DNA of 56,223 nucleotides, from contig DVIW01000025.1 in the NCBI GenBank assembly GCA_018710945.1, positions 1 through 56,223 of the forward strand, written 5' to 3'. Shown here in pieces: positions 15,434-23,580 of this stretch. This DNA comes from Candidatus Aphodovivens avistercoris (GTDB lineage Bacteria > Actinomycetota > Coriobacteriia > Coriobacteriales > Eggerthellaceae). Numbering within the stretch: position 1 is the first letter of the stretch; each line of letters begins with the position of its first letter. The notes below the pieces were generated by a model. That model had not been told where the DNA came from and ran no database searches. It saw nothing but the letters and a program-made list of their open reading frames with translations. Made by a program: the position numbers and the translations under genes.

Positions 15434-18400
15434 CTTCGCCCTGGTCGTCCGCAACGTCCTTGCGACGCTTCAGAAGGCCGTTCGCCGCACCGGCCAGGCC
15501 GTATGCAGCCAGGGCGAGGCCGCTGGCTCCCGCCGCCGCCGCGGTCGCTGCTGCGCCGGTCTTGGGATAGCCCTTGCCGAGCGCATCCTCTTCGGGCTCG
15601 ACGATCGCCACCGTCTGGGCCTCGTCATCGATGTCCGCGTGCGTCGCGACCTCGATGCCGTCCTTCACGAGCGACTCGAACACGACGGCGCTCCTGCCCG
15701 CGAGGCCCGTGGCGTCGAACCCGAAGGCCACCTCGACCTCCCCGTCGGGCGATTCGGGCGTGAACGCGGCCGAGGCGGATACGCCGTTGCCCTGCGCGTC
15801 CTTCAAAGGTTCTCCCGTGGCCTTGTCCATGAGCACGCCCGTTGCGACGTACTCCTTGCCGGGGATGAGGTTCTCGTAGGTCACGGTGTCGACGATCACC
15901 GCGGACTCGCCCGCGACGAGGTTCTTGTCCCCATCAGCCCCGTCGACCGCGTTGGTGCGGATCATGGGGAAAAAGATCGACTGGTTCGCATCTGTCATGT
16001 CGTCATGCACCGCGATGATGTTCCCTTCGGAGTCGGAGAGCGTCTCCGTGAACACGGTGGTCTTGCCGGAGAGCGCGCTCGCGTCGATCTCGAAGGCGAC
16101 CTCGACGGTTCCATCGGCTTCCTCGGGCGAGAACGCGACCTCCTGGACGTAGGCGTCACCGTCACCGTCCATGAGCAGCTCGCCCGTCTCGGCGTCCGCG
16201 ATATGGCCCGTCATCGTATAGGTGTTTCCTGGCGTGAGCCCCGTGTACTCGACCGTGTCGACGAGCTCGAGCCCCTCGTCCGCGATGCCGGTGGCATCCC
16301 CGGTCTCGGGGTTCACGGCCGTCGTGGCGATGTCGACGACGGCCACCGTCTGGCCTCCGTCTTCGATGTCGGCGTGGACCATGTACTCCTCGCCCCCGCA
16401 CGTCATGGTCTCGAAGGCGACGAGCCTCTTGCCCGCGAGTCCGGCGCCGCTGAAGGCGAAGGTCATCTCGACGCTTCCTGTGAAGTCCTCCGCAACGAAG
16501 GTCGCCTGGGCGGTGATCTCGTTGCCGTCGTCGTCGAGCGCGGGCTCGCCCGTCTCGGCGTCCATCAAGACGCCCTCGACCGTGTACTCGTCTCCGGGGA
16601 TGCAGCCGGTGTACTCGACGACATCGACGATCGCGAGGTCCTCGCGCGCCTGTCCTTCGTGGGTGCCGCTCGCGGCGTCGGTGGCAGTGGTGCCCATGGT
16701 CTTGGGCATGTTGGCGATCTCGACCTCGAAGACCGCGCTCATGGTGCCGTCCTCCCGCTCGAACATGCCCTGGTCGTTCACGAAGAGCTCGTGGACGGCG
16801 GCGTTGCCCTCGTCGTCCACGTCGCTCACGACGTAGCCTTCGGGGGCCGAGGTTTCCTGCAGATGGTAGGCGCCGTGCAGGAGGTACGGGACGCTGATGA
16901 CGCCGTCCTCGCCGGTGACGAGCTCCTCGTCGTAGGTCCCCTCGTCATTCCATAGCCTGAAGATCGCGCCCGCGACGGGCTTGCCGGGGTCGAGGGCGTC
17001 GACCTTCTTGACCTTGAGCTCGGTGGGGGCGTCCTCGGCTTCGAGCATCTCGTCGAACACGGCGACGTCCTGGCCTTGGTATTCGAGCGTCACGGTCTTC
17101 TCGGCGACGTCGAGCGCGTAGCCGTCTTTGGCCTTCGCCTCGTAGACGGTGTAGGTCCCGAGGTAGAGCTCGCCGCTCGTGGCGCGGCCCGCCTCGTCGG
17201 TCTCGATCGTGGCCACGATGTCGCCGGCGTGGGCGCGCACGGCGCCGTCGCCGGTGACGATGTCGGATGCCGCCTCCACGACGTAGACGGAGTCGGAAAC
17301 CGGCTCGCCCGTCGCGGAGTCGTGCTTGACGACGCTGATGGTGCCCTTCTGGGGCATGTCGGCGAACTCGACCTCGATGGGGTCGTCCCAGTCGTTGTAG
17401 ACCGCGCCGACCGTGATGGTCTTGCCCTCGAGCGCCTTGACGTAGCCCTCTGGCGCCTGCACCTCGACGAGCGTGTAGTCGCCCTGTTCGAGCAGCATCG
17501 GCAGCGTCACCTCGCCGCGCTCGTTGGTGGTCCAGGTGTCCATGACGTGGGTGTCGGGGTAATGGCTCTCGTAGGTGACGAGCTCTCCGTCGTCATCGAG
17601 CAGCTGGAAGGAGCAGGGAAGCGGGATCTGGCGTCCCGTCTCTGCGTCCGTCTTGACGACCTTGAGCGGCGTCTGCGGGATATGGTTGTTCACGAGCGTC
17701 GGCGGGTCGTACTGCCCCTCCTCGGAGATGGTCGTCTTCCAGTCGGGGACCGGGATGATGTCGTGGCCGTACTCCGCCTTGAAGTCCTCCGCCACGGAGT
17801 CCGGGATGACCTCGTGCACCGTGTAGGTGCCGTATGCCAGGGCCCCCGACCAGCCTTGCGGGATGTCCCATCCGTTGACGGCGAGGCCGCCTCGGGTCGA
17901 CGCGAGGCCGTTCTCGTCGGTGGTGATGGTGCAGACCACCTCGCCGGGCTCGGCCTTCTCGCCGGTCTCGGGAGAGACGATCGGATTCTCGGATGCGTTG
18001 ACCAGCTGGAACTGCACGCCGGGCAGCAGCACGCGGTCGGCCTCCTGCACTATGCCGGACTCGTCCTCCGCCTCGATGGGGATTTCCTTGACCAGGCGGA
18101 AGTCGCCGCGCTCGACCGTGTCGGGCGCCTTGGGCGCGTTGTAGGTGTAGACGGCCTCGCCCATGGCGCCGCCGTCGGTTATCTGGATGCAGAAAGCCTT
18201 GGGCTCGCCGCCCGCCCCGTCGTCGAGGTTATAGCCGGCGGGCGCTTTGGTTTCCTGTATGACGACCGTGCCCAAAGGAAGGGTGGGATCCCCGTTGCTC
18301 ATATGGTAGAGGTCGGGGCCCGCCACCTTGTAGGCGTCGGCGTAGTCCGCGAAGCCGTCGGCGTCGGTTGCGAACACCCAGGTTCGCGCGGGATCTCCGG

Positions 18401-19517
18401 ACGCCTCCGCCTCCTCGGCGCTGGCGTAGAGGCCCTCGTAGAATCGCACCGTGAACTCGGCGCCGGCAAGCGACGCCGATCCCTGGGGGGAGCTCTCCCC
18501 GGTCGTCGCGTCGACCTTCATGACGAGCATGCCGACCGGGTCGGACTTGGGGTAGTCGGCGACGCCCGCGGCGCCGTTGACGGCGCTCGCCATGTCGGGA
18601 TGGACCTCGACCTCGTAGACCGTCTCGTCGAGGGCGTAGCCCTTGGCGGGGACGGTCTCCTTCACCCAGTAGGTGCCGGGGACGAGCTCGCCGAGCCTGC
18701 CCGACCCGTTGTCGTCGGTCTCGATCGAGCCGACCCTCGAGGCGAGCCCGCCGTCCGAGTAGACCCCGTAGACCGCGCCGGCGAGGCTGTAGCAGGGGTT
18801 CGACCCGCTGACCTCGGGCAGCGCCGAGCCCTTCTGGAGCACGATCTCGCCGAAGGGGGTGTACTCGAAGGACAGGATGATCTGCGTGCCGGCTCCCGTG
18901 CTCAGCTGGAAGGCCTCGAAGTTCCGGGGCACCTCGCCCGTCCGCGCCGCGATCTGGCGGCCGGTCGCGTCCGGGTTGGTCACCTCCCCCGAGTCCCCGA
19001 ATCCGAGCACGTTGTACTGCACCCAGTCCTTGAACTGCTCGGTGCAGCCGTACATGGCGTAGTTGCCGTCGGAGGTGTAGGTGTCGGACAGGAGGATGTG
19101 GGTGAGGGCGGCGTAGTGGTTGTCGCTCATCGCCGACCCGTCGTACCACCTATCCGGCCACATGGAGGCGTCGAAGCCGGGGGAGCCGTAGCCGAACCAC
19201 AGGTCCGCCACGGCCTCGGCGGTGCGTCCGGAGGGAGCGCTGAGCGCGGATTTGGGGTAGGTTCCGGATGCCGGCGTCGAGGCGGAGGGGTTGCCGCAGT
19301 AGGCGATCTCGCCGTCCGCCCACATCCAGTTGGTCGAGTAGCCGCCGTAGTAGATGCTCGACCCGACGGTCAGCTTCGCCGTCTGCGCCGCATGGGCCTC
19401 CTCGGCGAACGCCGGCGACAGCGTGGCGAGAAGTCCGGAAAATGCGAGCAGGACGGCGAGGATCGCCCTAAGCGGAGCGGAACGGTCGACTGCGCCGATG
19501 GGGCTTGATTTGCGCAT
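15426..19517 (-). CDS. Giant VaFE/SpaA-type cell-wall adhesin
   Basis: A 1363-residue surface protein with AGGAGG before the ATG at 19517. It has a signal peptide (about 1-38, ending SPAFA), an N-terminal region resembling a thioester-type head (AYCGNPS with C74, then ALTHILLSD where related proteins often have TQ), several SpaA/collagen-binding B-like prealbumin repeats (motifs such as GTYTVYEAKAKDGYALD and APEGYV), and three VaFE repeats at about 940-1300 (for example VDVVEYTGCIPGDEYTVEGV). The sorting signal is YPKTG at about 1317, then a hydrophobic stretch and KRRK. It is coupled to the sortase and probably mediates attachment during transfer or colonisation. Confidence 0.93.
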   Translation of the reverse strand: MRKSSPIGAVDRSAPLRAILAVLLAFSGLLATLSPAFAEEAHAAQTAKLTVGSSIYYGGYSTNWMWADGEIAYCGNPSASTPASGTYPKSALSAPSGRTAEAVADLWFGYGSPGFDASMWPDRWYDGSAMSDNHYAALTHILLSDTYTSDGNYAMYGCTEQFKDWVQYNVLGFGDSGEVTNPDATGRQIAARTGEVPRNFEAFQLSTGAGTQIILSFEYTPFGEIVLQKGSALPEVSGSNPCYSLAGAVYGVYSDGGLASRVGSIETDDNGSGRLGELVPGTYWVKETVPAKGYALDETVYEVEVHPDMASAVNGAAGVADYPKSDPVGMLVMKVDATTGESSPQGSASLAGAEFTVRFYEGLYASAEEAEASGDPARTWVFATDADGFADYADAYKVAGPDLYHMSNGDPTLPLGTVVIQETKAPAGYNLDDGAGGEPKAFCIQITDGGAMGEAVYTYNAPKAPDTVERGDFRLVKEIPIEAEDESGIVQEADRVLLPGVQFQLVNASENPIVSPETGEKAEPGEVVCTITTDENGLASTRGGLAVNGWDIPQGWSGALAYGTYTVHEVIPDSVAEDFKAEYGHDIIPVPDWKTTISEEGQYDPPTLVNNHIPQTPLKVVKTDAETGRQIPLPCSFQLLDDDGELVTYESHYPDTHVMDTWTTNERGEVTLPMLLEQGDYTLVEVQAPEGYVKALEGKTITVGAVYNDWDDPIEVEFADMPQKGTISVVKHDSATGEPVSDSVYVVEAASDIVTGDGAVRAHAGDIVATIETDEAGRATSGELYLGTYTVYEAKAKDGYALDVAEKTVTLEYQGQDVAVFDEMLEAEDAPTELKVKKVDALDPGKPVAGAIFRLWNDEGTYDEELVTGEDGVISVPYLLHGAYHLQETSAPEGYVVSDVDDEGNAAVHELFVNDQGMFEREDGTMSAVFEVEIANMPKTMGTTATDAASGTHEGQAREDLAIVDVVEYTGCIPGDEYTVEGVLMDAETGEPALDDDGNEITAQATFVAEDFTGSVEMTFAFSGAGLAGKRLVAFETMTCGGEEYMVHADIEDGGQTVAVVDIATTAVNPETGDATGIADEGLELVDTVEYTGLTPGNTYTMTGHIADAETGELLMDGDGDAYVQEVAFSPEEADGTVEVAFEIDASALSGKTTVFTETLSDSEGNIIAVHDDMTDANQSIFFPMIRTNAVDGADGDKNLVAGESAVIVDTVTYENLIPGKEYVATGVLMDKATGEPLKDAQGNGVSASAAFTPESPDGEVEVAFGFDATGLAGRSAVVFESLVKDGIEVATHADIDDEAQTVAIVEPEEDALGKGYPKTGAAATAAAAGASGLALAAYGLAGAANGLLKRRKDVADDQGEDV

Positions 19518-19527
19518 GCCGCACCTC

Positions 19528-20019
19528 CTATCGTGCTGGTTTCTCAAAAGGGGCTTTGCCCTCGGAGAGGGCGGAAGCGCCCTCGCGGGCATGCTCGGCG
19601 CGCGAGCTGAGCGATTGCTCCCTGGATTCGCGCTGCGCGAGGTACTCCCTGCGGGCCTCGTCGAGGGCGGTCTTGAGCTGCGCTGGCATGACCTTGACCG
19701 TGTCCTTCGCCGCACGCCCCGTCCGCTCGTCTATGACGGGATTGCCCTCGGCGTCGAGGATGGAGCGCTGCAGCCAGACCTCCCTGTTCGTCAGAAGCGG
19801 TATGTCGACGAAGTTCTCGCCTCGGTACTTCGAGGGGTTCACGAACATGGGCGAGAACTGGTAGTAGCTCACGTCGCGCCCTTCGATCACCGTCCCCTTC
19901 GGCAGCGTCACGGAGTTGAAGGTCCTCTTCTCGCCGCTCTTGGGGTCGGTGTACTCGATATCGGCCTTGACGAAGTTCCTGTGCAGGGTGATGTAGGTGT
20001 TCTTCTTCTCTTCGGCCAT
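19528..20019 (-). CDS. Conserved-looking element protein, unknown
   Basis: A 163-residue protein with a good AAGGAG site before the ATG at 20019. The first 75 residues look strand-rich (NTYITLHRNFVKADIEYTD, VTLPKGTVIEGRDVSYYQF), and the rest is helical and charged. No signal peptide is seen, so it is probably cytoplasmic. It lies between the VirB6-like channel and the adhesin with only 10 bp to the latter. I do not recognise a named family; small proteins in this place are common in related conjugative elements. Confidence 0.7.
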   Translation of the reverse strand: MAEEKKNTYITLHRNFVKADIEYTDPKSGEKRTFNSVTLPKGTVIEGRDVSYYQFSPMFVNPSKYRGENFVDIPLLTNREVWLQRSILDAEGNPVIDERTGRAAKDTVKVMPAQLKTALDEARREYLAQRESREQSLSSRAEHAREGASALSEGKAPFEKPAR

Positions 20020-20146
20020 CGTCTCTTCTCCTTTCCTTGGTATCGGGATGGCGCCGGCCCTTCTCTTTGTTGACCGGGCCCGGGCCGGCGGCAAGGCCCG
20101 CAGGGTCTCATCCCGAGGGACGAGGTGTGCCTGCGCGCTTCCATGG

Positions 20147-21157
20147 TCAGAACCCGCTCACGATGTCGCGGGCCCACGTGCCGCTCTTCACGAGCGAGAG
20201 GATGAGCAGGACGCACATGGCCAGGTACTGGAGCGCGTAGGTGAGGCCGTTCGCGATGCTGTCTATCGGTGTCCCCGTGCTGGGGTTGACGGCGACGAGC
20301 CCGCCCAGGATGAGGGGGAACGAGACGAGCAGGATGAGGATGATCAGCCCCGCGATGCAGACCGCGGCGAAGTTCTTGATGTAGCCGACGCCGATCTGGC
20401 GCGTGTCGTCGAGTGCCATGAGGGACAGCGGTATCGGGCTGAAGGCCGCCATGATGTAGAGCTGCAGGGCCCGCGCCCAGCAGACCACGAGGCTCACGAT
20501 GTAGGCCACCAGCACGACGAGCCAGCTGACGAGCGAGACGAGGAGCATCGCGATGAGCGAGGGCAGGTCGTCGTCCCCCGTGACGATGGAGACCTCGCCT
20601 AGGTCGAGCGCGCCCCCCGTGCCGAACAGCGCGATCGTCCTGTCTATCGCCAGCCCCACCACCTCGTAGATCGCCTGCATGAGCTCGAAGCTGTTCTGGA
20701 TCAGGAAGAGGAACACGGCGAAGAACACGAGCAGGAACACCACCTCCTTCACGCCCGGCAGCGACTGGCTGCCGTCCATGCGCTGGGAGATCTGGATGAG
20801 CTTGATGGTGAACACGAGCGAGAGCACCCCGCAGCCGATGGGCAGGATCGCGACCTGCCACACGGCGTGCACGATGTCGTACATGGAGGTCCCGCCCGCC
20901 GTCGTGAGCATGCTGCCGAAGTCGGCGCCCAGGATCCCCTCGTAGCCGATCGACTCCAGGACGTTCGCCTGCTGGGAGAAGATCCAGTTGCAGCAGTCGC
21001 GCAGCACGCCGCAGAGCCACCCGTTGATGTCGTCGGCGATGCTCGCCCAGGCGGGCCGCGCCGGCAGGAAGATCGCCGCGCAGACGATGAAGGAGAGCAG
21101 GGACGCCCTCGCGAAGCGCTCCCTGCCGCTCGGCTTTGCCTCGATGCGCGCGATCAT
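20147..21157 (-). CDS. VirB6/TrbL-like conjugation channel protein
   Basis: A 336-residue polytopic protein. It starts with a signal-like segment (LLSFIVCAAIFLPARPAWA), then has about six TM helices, the central one in VSLVVCWARALQLYIMAAFSPIPLSLMA, a pattern seen in TrbL/VirB6 proteins of Gram-positive T4SS. It forms the inner-membrane channel for the DNA strand. Its ATG overlaps the stop of the upstream gene (ATGA). Confidence 0.82.
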   Translation of the reverse strand: MIARIEAKPSGRERFARASLLSFIVCAAIFLPARPAWASIADDINGWLCGVLRDCCNWIFSQQANVLESIGYEGILGADFGSMLTTAGGTSMYDIVHAVWQVAILPIGCGVLSLVFTIKLIQISQRMDGSQSLPGVKEVVFLLVFFAVFLFLIQNSFELMQAIYEVVGLAIDRTIALFGTGGALDLGEVSIVTGDDDLPSLIAMLLVSLVSWLVVLVAYIVSLVVCWARALQLYIMAAFSPIPLSLMALDDTRQIGVGYIKNFAAVCIAGLIILILLVSFPLILGGLVAVNPSTGTPIDSIANGLTYALQYLAMCVLLILSLVKSGTWARDIVSGF

Positions 21158-21903
21158 CGGAGCGTCAGCTCCCCGGACCCGTCGTCGACCACGGTGACGG
21201 GGGTGTTCGCCGCGTCGTCGAGGGTGAAGTTCGTGAGCTTGGTGCCCGCGTTGAAGTCGAGCCAGACCTCGCCGTCCCAGGTCGCCTTGGTCGCATGGGG
21301 GGATGCCCCCTTCGCGAACTCGCCGAGGACCGCCTCGAACTCGTCACGGGTGTGCCCGAACGCGTCGAACAGCGCCTCGTCCGGGTTCCCGATCGACACG
21401 TGCGCTTCCTCGGCGACATCGCGCACGAAGGCGCCGCCCAGCTCGTCGCATACGATCCTCTGGGAACCGTCTGGGCCGCTGGTGACGAAGAGCACCGCGA
21501 GCTGCTGCGGGCCGTTTACGGTTTGGGAGACGGAGAGCGTCGCGGAGAGGCTCCCGTCCGCGGAGGACTCCTCGTCGAGCGCGTAGTAGAGGACCGTCGT
21601 GCCCTCCGGGGACGTCACGACGAGGTTCGTCGGGGTGATGGACAGCGAGGACCCGCCGTCCTCGCTCGTCCAGGACGATCCGGCTAGCGCGGAGAAGCCC
21701 TTGGGCGCGCCGCCGGCGGCTCCGGCATCCTCTTCCTCGTCGCCTCGCCCGGCCTCCTGCGGGCTCGCCTGCTCCTGCGAAACGGGATCGGGCCCCGCCT
21801 CGCCGCCGTCCTGCGCGAGCGTGCAGCGCGCTACGCTCGATCCGACGAGGATCGCCAGCGCCCCTGCCGCCAAGACGGCGATGATCTTCGTTTTCCTATC
21901 CAT
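21154..21903 (-). CDS. Membrane-anchored extracellular T4SS-associated protein
   Basis: A 249-residue protein with one N-terminal TM (about 8-25, AVLAAGALAILVGSS), an E/D/A/G-rich linker to about 70, and a C-terminal domain rich in strands (SLSITPTNLVVTSPEGTTVLYYA, GEVWLDFNAGTKLTNFTL). The sequence VARC is a poor lipobox, so I prefer a TM anchor. Coupled on both sides within the T4SS operon, it is a probable extracellular component; the function is not known. Confidence 0.72.
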   Translation of the reverse strand: MDRKTKIIAVLAAGALAILVGSSVARCTLAQDGGEAGPDPVSQEQASPQEAGRGDEEEDAGAAGGAPKGFSALAGSSWTSEDGGSSLSITPTNLVVTSPEGTTVLYYALDEESSADGSLSATLSVSQTVNGPQQLAVLFVTSGPDGSQRIVCDELGGAFVRDVAEEAHVSIGNPDEALFDAFGHTRDEFEAVLGEFAKGASPHATKATWDGEVWLDFNAGTKLTNFTLDDAANTPVTVVDDGSGELTLR

Positions 21904-21915
21904 TCTTTCCTCCTC

Positions 21916-23580
21916 CTATCCGATGACCTTGATCGCCGCGGTGAAGTAGCCGACGCCCGACGCTTCCCTGCAGACCTCGCCCGAGTAGGGCTCGTGGATG
22001 TACTTGTCGTCCCCGATGAAGATGGCGACGTGCCCCGGGCGCCACAGGATGTCCCCGGGCTCCGCGAGCGAGACGGGGACCTTGGTGCCGAACGCGGCCT
22101 GGTCCTCGGAGTTTCGCGGGATGGAGATCCCCGCCTGGGCGTAGCAGTACTGGGTGAGCCCCGAGCAGTCGAGCCCGACGCCGGGCGTGGTCCCGCCCCA
22201 GACGTAGGGCACGCCGAGCTGGCTGCGCGCCGCCGCGACCACGGTCGACCTCGCCTGGTCCAGGCTCCGGAACTCCTCCAGGCTCATGCCGTCGAAGCGG
22301 CGCAGGCCGTAGGCGTCCATGGCCGACTTGAGGCTCTCGACGTAGGACGAGCTCGTCGCCCATCCCGCGTCCTTGAGGCCTTCGGCCATCTTGTCCGAGT
22401 CGCGTTTCTCGATCGCCTCGCGGATGAGCGGGTTGTTCGCGTAGTGGCCCGCCTGCAGGAAGACGCGGCTCCTGAAGCGGATGCAGTCCACGTCCGAGGT
22501 GAACGAGGTGAAGTACGCCGTGATCGCCACCGCCTCGCCCCCGTACTCCTCGTTGGTCGCCCAGGCCGACTTGCCGGTCACCTCTGGGCAGGCGGCGAAC
22601 GACGAGGACCATTTCATCCCGAAGAGGTTGTGGTCGCGCTCCGCGAGCCGGCTCATGTGGTCGCCCTGGCCCGATTCGCAGATGATCTGGGCTATCGTGC
22701 AGCCCGCCGGATGCCCGTAGTCCTCCTGGCACTCGATTGCCTCCTCCACCATCTCGTAGGTAATGTAGGGGGGAAGGCCCGCGAGGCTCTGCTTCGCCGC
22801 CTCGTTCTGCCAGAAGCCGAACAGCGCCGCGGCGAGCTGGCTTGCGGCGAGCGCGGCGAGGATGAACGCGAGCACTCCCGCGAAGACGCCTCCCAAGGGG
22901 GCGGCTGCGCTCGCGATGGCGCCGCCTATCGCCTTCGCCGATGTGCTCTTCGCTGCTGCCGCCGCCTTGGCGCCGCCTGCAGCCTCGGCCGTCTTCGCCC
23001 GGACGGCAGCCTGGGCGCGGGCAGCCGAGGCGCTTGCGCCCTTGGCCGCGCCCTTCCCCTTGGCGGACCCCGCGGCGCGCGACGCCTTCTTGGAGGACGC
23101 GCCGGGGCGCTTGCCGGATCCCGCCTGCCGGACGGGACCGTTCGCCTTGCCCGCTCCGCGGGCCTTTGCCGAGAGGCGCTTGGCCAAAACGGCCTTGTCG
23201 CGGACGCCGGCGGCTCCCGAGAACTCCTCGGTGTCGTCGAGCTCGTCCACCGCCGCGTTCCCGATCGCCGCCTTCGCTCCGATCGCGACGCGATGCCCGC
23301 CGAGGCGCCCGGGTTGCGCGGCGGTCTGATCCGAAACGGCCGATCCTTCGGCGGCTCCGCGGGATCGCGCGCGTCCCAACGATGCGCCCTTCGGGACGCG
23401 TCCCGCCTTGGCGGCGGCGAGAGGGCTTGCCTTCCGTGCCGCCGTGGACCTTTCCGCGAGCGTCGAGAGCGCCTGGTCGTCGGCGGATTTGACCGTCCCC
23501 GAGTTGAGGACCGTCACCTTCTCGGCCGCCACGAGCTCGCGAATCCCGGCATCCTGGTATGTCTGGCCCTGGCCGCTCAT
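21916..23580 (-). CDS. Bifunctional wall hydrolase: glucosaminidase + NlpC/P60
   Basis: A 554-residue protein. Residues 1-230 are a cytoplasmic, low-complexity region rich in A, K, R and G. A TM helix (about 235-262, VFAGVLAFILAALAASQLAAALFGF) leads to a glucosaminidase-like domain (E in IICESGQGDHM, then NLFGMKW; about 275-430). The NlpC/P60 domain (about 445-554) has DCSGLTQYCY with catalytic Cys near 471 and the His in GHVAIFIG. It opens the peptidoglycan for the conjugation channel, as expected in a Gram-positive T4SS. Its start overlaps the virB4 stop (ATGA). Confidence 0.92.
   Translation of the reverse strand: MSGQGQTYQDAGIRELVAAEKVTVLNSGTVKSADDQALSTLAERSTAARKASPLAAAKAGRVPKGASLGRARSRGAAEGSAVSDQTAAQPGRLGGHRVAIGAKAAIGNAAVDELDDTEEFSGAAGVRDKAVLAKRLSAKARGAGKANGPVRQAGSGKRPGASSKKASRAAGSAKGKGAAKGASASAARAQAAVRAKTAEAAGGAKAAAAAKSTSAKAIGGAIASAAAPLGGVFAGVLAFILAALAASQLAAALFGFWQNEAAKQSLAGLPPYITYEMVEEAIECQEDYGHPAGCTIAQIICESGQGDHMSRLAERDHNLFGMKWSSSFAACPEVTGKSAWATNEEYGGEAVAITAYFTSFTSDVDCIRFRSRVFLQAGHYANNPLIREAIEKRDSDKMAEGLKDAGWATSSSYVESLKSAMDAYGLRRFDGMSLEEFRSLDQARSTVVAAARSQLGVPYVWGGTTPGVGLDCSGLTQYCYAQAGISIPRNSEDQAAFGTKVPVSLAEPGDILWRPGHVAIFIGDDKYIHEPYSGEVCREASGVGYFTAAIKVIG

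Noticed and set aside
17076..19508. Long open frame opposite the adhesin gene
   Set aside because: It is the mirror of a GC-rich gene; the composition is atypical (V, D, G, R rich), without domains or a ribosome site, while the minus strand has signal peptide, repeats and sorting signal.
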